Origin: Verrucomicrobiota bacterium
Lineage (GTDB): Bacteria; Verrucomicrobiota; Verrucomicrobiia; Verrucomicrobiales; Verrucomicrobiaceae
Length of the DNA stretch: 64,000 bases
Direction of reading: 5' to 3'
NCBI GenBank assembly: GCA_017301975.1
Contig: JAFLEI010000015.1
Span: 86,682-150,681, forward strand
The translations under genes were made by a program, and so were the position numbers. The notes under the pieces are model-generated. The model ran no database searches. It was not told where the DNA came from and saw only the letters and a list, made by a program, of their open reading frames with translations. Shown here piece by piece: positions 58,561-64,000 of the stretch (within the stretch, counting starts at the first letter, position 1; each line of letters begins with the position of its first letter).

Positions 58561-59342
58561 TTTTCGGTGGAGGCGCGGAACTGGGGGAGATCGGCGAGGA
58601 TGTTCTGGCTGCGCATGAGGGTTTCGCCAATGAGGAGGGAGTCAGCACCGGCTTCGGCGAGGCGGAGGGCATCGGCGGGGGTTTTGATGCCGCTTTCGGA
58701 GACGAGGACGATGTCGTCGGGGATTTCTTCGGCGAGCTGCTCGGTGGTGGCGAGATCGACGGTGAAGGACTTCAAGTTGCGGTTATTGACGCCGATGATG
58801 CGGGCGTCGGTGGCGAGAGCGCGTTCGAGTTCGGGGAGGTTGTGAACTTCGACCAGGGCATCGAGCTGGAAGGTGTGGGCGACTTCAAGGAGGTGCTCAA
58901 GGGTGGGCTGATCGAGAGCGGCGACGATGAGGAGGATGGCATCGGCCCCGGCGACGACGGCTTCGAAGATCTGGGCCTCGTGAATGATGAAGTCTTTGCG
59001 GAGGCAGGGAATGTCGAGCTGCTCGCGAATGAGCGAGAGGTATTCGAGGCGGCCCTGGAAGTATTTTTCGTCCGTGAGGACGGAGATGGCGCTGGCGCCG
59101 GCCTTTTCATAGCCACGGGCGATGGTCAGGGGATCGAAGTCTGCCGCGATGGTGCCGACGGAGGGTGAGGCGCGCTTGACCTCGGCGATGATGCTGAGGC
59201 GCGTGGGGTCGGCGCGGAGGGCATCGTAAAAGGAGCGGACGTCATTGCGCAGGGCAGCGGCGGCGCGGAGCTTTTCAGCGCGCGGCAGCAGACGTTGCAG
59301 TTCGGTGTGCTTGTGGGCGATGATTTCGTCCAGCTTGTTCAT
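58557..59342 (-). CDS. trpC: Indole-3-glycerol phosphate synthase
   Basis: 261 residues from the ATG at 59342; a longer open frame upstream is not family-like. Converts CdRP to indole-3-glycerol phosphate in tryptophan synthesis; (beta/alpha)8 barrel in the cytosol. Motifs: IIAEVKRASPSVG (catalytic Lys), LTDEKYFQGRLEYL, PCLRKDFIIHE (second Lys), IGVNNRNLKSFTVDL, VSESGIKTPAD. Not fused to trpF and not next to other trp genes. Divergent from the acyl-carrier gene with a 112-bp spacer. Confidence 0.96.
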   Translation of the reverse strand: MNKLDEIIAHKHTELQRLLPRAEKLRAAAALRNDVRSFYDALRADPTRLSIIAEVKRASPSVGTIAADFDPLTIARGYEKAGASAISVLTDEKYFQGRLEYLSLIREQLDIPCLRKDFIIHEAQIFEAVVAGADAILLIVAALDQPTLEHLLEVAHTFQLDALVEVHNLPELERALATDARIIGVNNRNLKSFTVDLATTEQLAEEIPDDIVLVSESGIKTPADALRLAEAGADSLLIGETLMRSQNILADLPQFRASTEK

Positions 59343-59454
59343 AGGGGGGCGCACGGTGGCGGAGGGATGACGTTGTGCAACCTTCGACTGAAGGCAAAAT
59401 ACGGGTGCAGCGGATTCTTGACGTCCTAGGGGATGCAGGCTCTCTCTACAAGGA

Positions 59455-59715
59455 ATGCCTGATGCGCTAATCACCCCCGCCGCCGTGATCGAACTGCTCA
59501 CCGCGGAACACATCCTCGAACCCCAGGAAGCCCTCACACCTGACACGGATCTTTTTTCCATGGGGCTGGACTCCATGGCCATGATGCAACTGCTGCTGCT
59601 GATCGAGGAGCGGTTCCATTTGACGATCAATCCGGCGGAGATGACGCGGGAGCGTTTTGCCACGGCGGCGGCGCTGGCGGGCTTTTTGGGAGAAAAACGC
59701 CGACTGGCCGCGTGA
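59455..59715 (+). CDS. Acyl-carrier-protein-like protein
   Basis: 86 residues. Four-helix carrier fold with the phosphopantetheine attachment site MGLDSMAMMQLLLLIEERFH (Ser40 in GLDSM). It differs from the fatty-acid ACP in its Met-rich helix 2 and lack of an acidic DSL...V motif, so it is a dedicated carrier, not AcpP. The stop overlaps the start of the condensation-type gene (TGATG). Confidence 0.9.
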   Translation: MPDALITPAAVIELLTAEHILEPQEALTPDTDLFSMGLDSMAMMQLLLLIEERFHLTINPAEMTRERFATAAALAGFLGEKRRLAA

Positions 59716-61019
59716 TGTCGATCCTACCCGCCAGCACGGTCGATTTTTTCCTCGCGGGGCTGGAGGCCTTCATGAGCCGGAGCGGTCAGGGCACGCACTG
59801 GGGAGTGACGGTGCTGCGACTGGGAGGCCGACCGGATGCGCGGACTTTGACGCAGGCGTGGGAGGAGATCCATGCGCGGCACCCGATGCTGGGGGCGCGG
59901 CTGAAACGGCAGTGGCGTGGCTGGCGATGGGTGTGGGAGACACGCGGGGCGATCGCGGCACCGGCCATCTGCTGGCATCCTGTGCAGCCGCTGCCGCCGG
60001 ACGACGCAGTGGTCCATGAGAGATTGCAGGGCAGAAGCAGCGCCGGAGAGCTGACCACGCCACTGTGGATGGAGGTTTTTCCATGGGGTGGCGAGGGTGA
60101 GCATGTGATCCTGCTGACCTGGCGGCATGCACTGCTGGACGGGACTGGGGTGAATCTACTGCTGGAGAAGCTGGCTGCGGGGACGTGCGGGGAGGGACCG
60201 CCGGTGCAGCCCCTGCCCCGGCGCGAAAGCATCGCCCAGGTGTACAAACTGGCCAAGCCTTTGACGGACAGGCTGCATGCGATGACCTCCGCAGGGTGCC
60301 TTTCTGCTTGGGTCAAGGGAATGCCTATCGGCGGGAGACCTGAACATCGGCTGATTGAGCTTTCCGCCGAGGAATCCGGGAGGGCGGTGAGCCGGCTGCG
60401 GAAACTCTGCGGAGACTTCATGCAGATGCCGTTTTTTGCCGCCATTGCAGCCCGAACCCTGCGGCTGCTGCATGAACAGCGCGGCTGGAAGAGCCCGGAG
60501 ATCCACCTGCACCTGCCCATTCAAATACGCGGGAGGAGCCGGGAGCTGATTTTCGGCAATCACATGGGCGCCATGCCGTTGTTTCTTGAGGCTGAGTCGC
60601 TTGGCAGCCTGGAGCAGGCCGTGGAGCATGTGCTGGCGAAGTACCGGGAAGCGATGAAGCAGGCGATGCCGAAGGCCTCCGATGCGCTCACGACCCTGGC
60701 ATCCCATCTGCCGCTGGGTGCGTTCATCCCGGTGGTACGGTGGACGAACATGGGGCAGATCTGCAGCCTGTTTCACTCCCACACCGGCTCCTTTCTGCCG
60801 GGCAGCACCGACTTTGCCGGGGCGAAGATCCACAACATTTTCACCATTCCCAGCGTGTGTACGCCACCGGGGCTGGGCATTTTCATCTCCGACTACGCCG
60901 GACGGATCACGGTGACCCTGGCATGGAGGGGCGAGGGGGTGTCTCCGGCTGAGGTGGCCGCCATGGAACAGCGGATCCGGGCCGACCTGACCGGCGATGC
61001 GGAGGGACGGGCGGAATGA
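59715..61019 (+). CDS. Condensation-domain/acyltransferase-like protein
   Basis: 434 residues from the ATG at 59715 (TGATG overlap with the carrier gene); a GTG one codon earlier is possible. A chloramphenicol-acetyltransferase-like two-lobe fold with the active-site motif LTWRHALLDGTGVNLLLEKL, where the NRPS HHxxxDG appears as RHALLDG (second His, Asp and Gly kept), plus the later IFGNHMGAMPLF (DFGWG-like position). Together with the carrier it looks like a two-gene acyl- or peptidyl-transfer module that moves an acyl chain from the carrier to an alcohol or amine. No adenylation domain is nearby. Confidence 0.82.
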   Translation: MSILPASTVDFFLAGLEAFMSRSGQGTHWGVTVLRLGGRPDARTLTQAWEEIHARHPMLGARLKRQWRGWRWVWETRGAIAAPAICWHPVQPLPPDDAVVHERLQGRSSAGELTTPLWMEVFPWGGEGEHVILLTWRHALLDGTGVNLLLEKLAAGTCGEGPPVQPLPRRESIAQVYKLAKPLTDRLHAMTSAGCLSAWVKGMPIGGRPEHRLIELSAEESGRAVSRLRKLCGDFMQMPFFAAIAARTLRLLHEQRGWKSPEIHLHLPIQIRGRSRELIFGNHMGAMPLFLEAESLGSLEQAVEHVLAKYREAMKQAMPKASDALTTLASHLPLGAFIPVVRWTNMGQICSLFHSHTGSFLPGSTDFAGAKIHNIFTIPSVCTPPGLGIFISDYAGRITVTLAWRGEGVSPAEVAAMEQRIRADLTGDAEGRAE

Positions 61020-61258
61020 ACCAGAAAAGTGCCAGGGAACCGCGACATGGACAGGCAAGCTGCCGTTGCTTCCGTCAGGACCTGGCGGGGTTCGCAAGCT
61101 GAACATCCGCGGCCCCTGACGCCGCTGATTTAGCCGCTGGGTTCAACGGGCACAAGCAAGATTGCAGCCTAAAGGCAAAATGGATGAAAATTGGTGTTGT
61201 CGAAACCGGGCGGTTCCGGTAAAAATTAGTCTTTAAATTCTCAAATTACGCTTTTCGT
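61020..61258 (+). promoter_or_regulatory. Spacer with hairpin and AT-rich leader upstream of the coiled-coil genes
   Basis: CGTCAGG (61073-61079) pairs with CCTGACG (61115-61121) around a GC-rich loop, probably a 3' hairpin of the condensation-type gene. The last 60 bp before 61259 are AT-rich (AAAAATTAGTC, TTTAAATTCTC), and TTGTCG at about 61196 is a possible -35. Promoter position is a guess. Confidence 0.35.
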
Positions 61259-62371
61259 ATGGTCTGGAAAATCCTCTCTGCTCTCTCAGCCGTCTGTCTC
61301 GGCACCGCCTGCTATTTTGCATGGTCCAATCAAAAACTCCTCGTTGAGGAGCGGAAACGCGAGGGCTATGCCAATGAGAATCTGGTGGCGATGAAGGCCC
61401 ACATTGCGAAGGCCGAAGAGGCGAAAAAGAGCCGCGAGACGCAGCGCGACATGGCCAATCAGGAGCTGGAAACCACCAAGGCTTCCGTGGCAGACTTTGC
61501 GCTCAAGGTGCAGACATCCGAGCAGGAACTGGCTGCGGTGAAGACGAATCTCGAGCAGACATCGAAGGTGGTGGCTCAGAACCAAAAGCTGATTGACGAG
61601 GCGGGCGACATCAAGGCGCTGCTGGTTCAAATTGACGTGCTGAAAAAAGAACGTGCCGAGGCTGAATCGGCGCTGGCCAACCAAACCCAGCACCTGGCCG
61701 CTGCCCAGGAGCGAATCACGAACCTCACCAATGCGGCCAAGGAAGCCGAGGAACGCGAAGCCCGCGGGCGCCGGGGCATTGTGGACGACGATTTCACCGC
61801 GAAAGTGGCCCATTCTTATACGGACTGGGGCTTTGTGGTGCTCAACAAGGGCAATGGCGGAGGCGTTTTTGCCAATGCGGATCTCGAGGTGAAGCGTGGC
61901 AAGGACGTCGTGGCCAAGCTCAAGGTTCGTGATGTGGAGCAGAACTCCTCGGTGGCGGATCTGGTCAAAGGCAGCCTTGCCGAAGGTCAGCACATTCGTC
62001 CGGGGGATCTTGTGGTGGCCGCCGCCGAGCAGAGCGCGAAGACTGCCAAGACCGGAGACGAGGCAGCGACCGCCCCAGCGACGGGAGCCCCTGCAGCAGG
62101 TGCCGCCGCCGCCCCCGCGCCCGCCGCTGGTGCAGCGATGGGATCTGATCCTTTTGGAGCACCTGCGGGAACTCCCGCGCCAGCTCCTGCCCCCGCGATG
62201 GGAGGCGATCCCTTTGGTGCCCCTCCGGCTCCGGCCCCGGCACCCGGTGCAGCTCCGGCCATGGGTGCAGATCCATTCGGCACCGCCCCGCCCGCAGCAC
62301 CACCTGCCGGTGGCGCCACGCCGCCAAGCACTGCGGACCCCTTTGGGACTGCGCCACCCGCAGCCAAGTAA
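61259..62371 (+). CDS. Membrane-anchored coiled-coil protein with C-terminal DPFG repeats
   Basis: 370 residues. One N-terminal membrane helix (about 4-22), a coiled coil (about 28-165), and a small beta domain (about 178-255; SYTDWGFVVLNKGNGGG and GQHIRPGDLVVA). The tail is Ala/Pro-rich with four-five DPFG units (AMGSDPFGAP, AMGGDPFGAP, AMGADPFGTAP, STADPFGTAP). The beta domain matches the one in the next gene and is reminiscent of FlgT-C-like domains. Probably a periplasm-facing structural protein. Confidence 0.7.
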   Translation: MVWKILSALSAVCLGTACYFAWSNQKLLVEERKREGYANENLVAMKAHIAKAEEAKKSRETQRDMANQELETTKASVADFALKVQTSEQELAAVKTNLEQTSKVVAQNQKLIDEAGDIKALLVQIDVLKKERAEAESALANQTQHLAAAQERITNLTNAAKEAEEREARGRRGIVDDDFTAKVAHSYTDWGFVVLNKGNGGGVFANADLEVKRGKDVVAKLKVRDVEQNSSVADLVKGSLAEGQHIRPGDLVVAAAEQSAKTAKTGDEAATAPATGAPAAGAAAAPAPAAGAAMGSDPFGAPAGTPAPAPAPAMGGDPFGAPPAPAPAPGAAPAMGADPFGTAPPAAPPAGGATPPSTADPFGTAPPAAK

Positions 62372-62420
62372 TCGCCGCCAGCCGTTCGTTGCCTGATACC
62401 TTTTCCAGACTCTCTTTCCC

Positions 62421-63221
62421 ATGACCAAAGTTCTTTTCATCCTTAGCGCAGTGGTGATTCTCGTAGCCAGCTTCTTCGCCTACCAAAACGGGCGTGAATT
62501 CACCGAAGTGCGCAGCAAGATCGCGGTCGTTAACGCGGATATTTTGAGCGAAAAGAGAAATCAGGACAAGCTGCTGCGCCCTGGAACGGGTGAAGTACCG
62601 AAGCTGGCGGCCGAGATCGCCCGAGTGCAGGGAGATCTGGACGTGGAGTCCGAGAAACTCAAGGCGCAGAAGAACAAGCTGGCCAACACCCAGAGTGAAA
62701 TCACGCGCACCCAGGAAGAGTTTGCCGCCAAGGAAAAGAAGAAGAAGGAGCAGGAGGAACTCCTCACCGGCCTGCCTCAGGGCATGAAACCGGAGACCAT
62801 GGCGGAAGACATCCAGAAACTGAAGAAGGAAAAGATTGAATATGAGGCCCAGGCCGAAATCAAAAAGAAGGAAGTGGCTGCTGAGGAGGACAAGGTCGCC
62901 GGCATTCAGAAGCGCGTGGACGAGGTGATGCACAAGATCGAAGACCGCCGCAAGAACTTCGAGCGCAACAGCCTGACCTCCCGCGTCATCGCCGTGAACT
63001 ATGACTGGGGTTTTGTGATCATTGATGCCGGCAAGAACACGGGGCTCACCGAGCAGACCAAATTGATTGTCACCCGAGGAGCGCAGACTGTGGGCAAAAT
63101 CAGCATCATGTCCGTCGATGGTAAAAACTCGATGGCGGCCATCGTGCCGGATGCCGTGGTCAACGGTCAGGTGATCATGCCAGGAGACCGGGTTATCCTG
63201 GAAAACTTGGTGCAAAACTGA
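62421..63221 (+). CDS. Membrane-anchored coiled-coil protein, paralogue of the preceding gene
   Basis: 266 residues. N-terminal helix (LFILSAVVILVASFFAYQNG), lysine/glutamate-rich coiled coil (about 28-195), and the same beta domain at about 200-266: NYDWGFVIIDAGKNTGLTE, then GQVIMPGDRVILENL. It lacks the DPFG tail. Starting 49 bp after the first gene, the two look like a duplicated pair that could form a hetero-oligomer. Confidence 0.7.
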   Translation: MTKVLFILSAVVILVASFFAYQNGREFTEVRSKIAVVNADILSEKRNQDKLLRPGTGEVPKLAAEIARVQGDLDVESEKLKAQKNKLANTQSEITRTQEEFAAKEKKKKEQEELLTGLPQGMKPETMAEDIQKLKKEKIEYEAQAEIKKKEVAAEEDKVAGIQKRVDEVMHKIEDRRKNFERNSLTSRVIAVNYDWGFVIIDAGKNTGLTEQTKLIVTRGAQTVGKISIMSVDGKNSMAAIVPDAVVNGQVIMPGDRVILENLVQN

Positions 63222-63247
63222 TTGGCTGAGTGCATAGGTAGGACCTC

Positions 63248-63445
63248 ATGAAGACTCGCCTGCTCAGCTTTCTGCTTTTGGCAATCACCGCCGCATGCTC
63301 TCTTACCTCCTGCGCTTCGGATGAACCGAAACGCAAAAAGGTGGTGGGGCCGGATGGAAGTCAGTACAGCAGCCTTCCGTGGAACCGTCCGCGGTCGTGG
63401 GAAGGCAACGCCAGATATGGCGGCATGGTTCCGGGCAGCCGCTAG
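63248..63445 (+). CDS. Small lipoprotein
   Basis: 65 residues. Lipobox LTSC|AS after a hydrophobic stretch (LLSFLLLAITAACS) predicts signal peptidase II cleavage and lipidation at the Cys. Mature part of about 45 residues is charged, with no recognised domain (KVVGPDGSQYSSLPWNRPRS). Twenty-six bp after the coiled-coil gene, so likely an outer-membrane anchor in the same transcript. Confidence 0.75.
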   Translation: MKTRLLSFLLLAITAACSLTSCASDEPKRKKVVGPDGSQYSSLPWNRPRSWEGNARYGGMVPGSR

Positions 63446-63897
63446 GGCCGCCCGTCATTCCCTTTCTCTTTGCAGCATCGGGCTGAGCCATGGATCGTGA
63501 TGCGAGTGCACGAATGTGTGTTTGGCATTTTTTTAGGCGATTCCTGAAGTATGGCGGCTCGCAAAACTGCTTTCCGTTTAGAAGGACGTTGCTTGCTCGA
63601 AGATCATGGGCTCCGACGGCGGCTGGCTGAGGACGGCCAGCGCTGAGAAGACGCGTGGGCATCCGCCGCTATCCGGAAATCAGTTTTGGAAATCGCTATA
63701 CCCAAGTAGAATTAGGGCCATCGCGATGCAGCAAGCTGCGAGGACGGCGCACCTTTTTTTTGGGGGGGGCTGCGGATGCGGCAGACGCGAAAAGTGGGAC
63801 GCGCACAACGCGTCCTTACCAGCGCTGGAGGAGGGCGGCAGGAAGGGGACTTTCGGAATCAGTTTCGCGAAACGCTCTAGGCGGTGTTTGAAAACCC
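63446..63897. other. Spacer with hairpin, no supported gene
   Basis: No reading frame here has support. Visible: a poly-T/poly-G tract (63751-63769) and the hairpin GGACGCG-CACAA-CGCGTCC (63797-63815), once more at a convergent junction. The transposase-side end of the insertion sequence probably lies in 63840-63897. Confidence 0.5.
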
Positions 63898-63999
63898 TCA
63901 TCGGCCGTATTGAAGCCAGTCGATGACGGCAGCAAACTCGATGAGGGAGAGGAAATGTGCGGCGAGTTTGTCTCGCCGGGTGCTGGCGCAAGCCCAACG
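63898..63999 (-). CDS. C-terminal fragment of IS5-type transposase (cut by window edge)
   Basis: 33 residues plus stop in a frame that starts beyond the right edge: RWACASTRRDKLAAHFLSLI, then EFAAVIDWLQYGR. R-x-D-K-x-A-x-x-FL-x-x-x-x-x-A-x-x-x-WL is the common C-terminus of IS5/IS1182-like DDE transposases. Whether the element is intact cannot be seen. Confidence 0.65.
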   Translation of the reverse strand, partial: RWACASTRRDKLAAHFLSLIEFAAVIDWLQYGR

Positions 64000-64000
64000 C

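Overview
The window looks like a chromosomal segment of a Verrucomicrobiota bacterium, most likely near Prosthecobacter/Verrucomicrobium (inferred from gene families, not from a marker gene). The evidence is the density of families typical of the Planctomycetes-Verrucomicrobia group: three DUF1501 proteins, a DUF1549/DUF1553 protein, a TIGR02604-type dehydrogenase with C-terminal haem site, a WD40 protein with N-terminal CxxCH, three neutral-ceramidase-like proteins, DUF1080, SGNH hydrolases, a PQQ-type propeller and a YHYH protein. No rRNA, tRNA, CRISPR array or phage was seen. Apart from an IS5-type transposase tail cut by the right edge, no insertion sequence was seen.

Layout. 1-3007: a large modular secreted protein (YHYH, PEBP, EF-hands) cut by the left edge, divergent from an OmpR-type regulator and its histidine kinase (3119-5275). 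5282-23735: twelve tightly packed minus-strand genes (gaps 3-62 bp), most with Sec or Tat signals, reading from a DUF1549/1553 protein through a PPC-domain protein, phosphoesterase, WD40/haem protein, two DUF1501 paralogues, ceramidase-like enzyme, RidA, VanX-type dipeptidase, haem dehydrogenase and VCBS-repeat protein to a second ceramidase-like enzyme. It reads as one operon for envelope or extracellular catabolism. 23811-27598: a phospholipase-C-like protein and a ceramidase/alpha-beta hydrolase fusion.

27.9-31.2 kb: small co-oriented orphan genes separated by sites resembling integron attC sites (a cassette cluster without an integrase in view), loaded with dispersed hairpin repeats. 31.6-39.8 kb: sialidase-like protein, sensor kinase, GTP-type PEP carboxykinase, amidotransferase-like protein, two SGNH hydrolases, DUF1080. 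40.0-48.3 kb: Kef-type K+/H+ antiporter with its quinone-oxidoreductase partner, EamA transporter, rpiB, nitroreductase, rhodanese-YceI fusion, VOC protein, DoxX, pirin (a redox/electrophile-stress flavour). 48.4-52.9 kb: TMTC-like membrane glycosyltransferase, FkbM methyltransferase and a methyltransferase-GT2 fusion (surface glycan or glycoprotein modification). 53.3-63.4 kb: PQQ-propeller protein, third DUF1501, LysR regulator, trpC, an acyl-carrier/condensation-domain pair, two paralogous coiled-coil envelope proteins and a small lipoprotein.

The strongest unexplained signal is non-coding. Families of imperfect palindromes sit almost exclusively at gene 3' ends. The main one, called B here, has six full copies of about 150 bp, all in the same orientation, carrying two hairpins whose stems vary with compensatory changes. 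Smaller hairpins occupy every convergent gene junction that has room for one.
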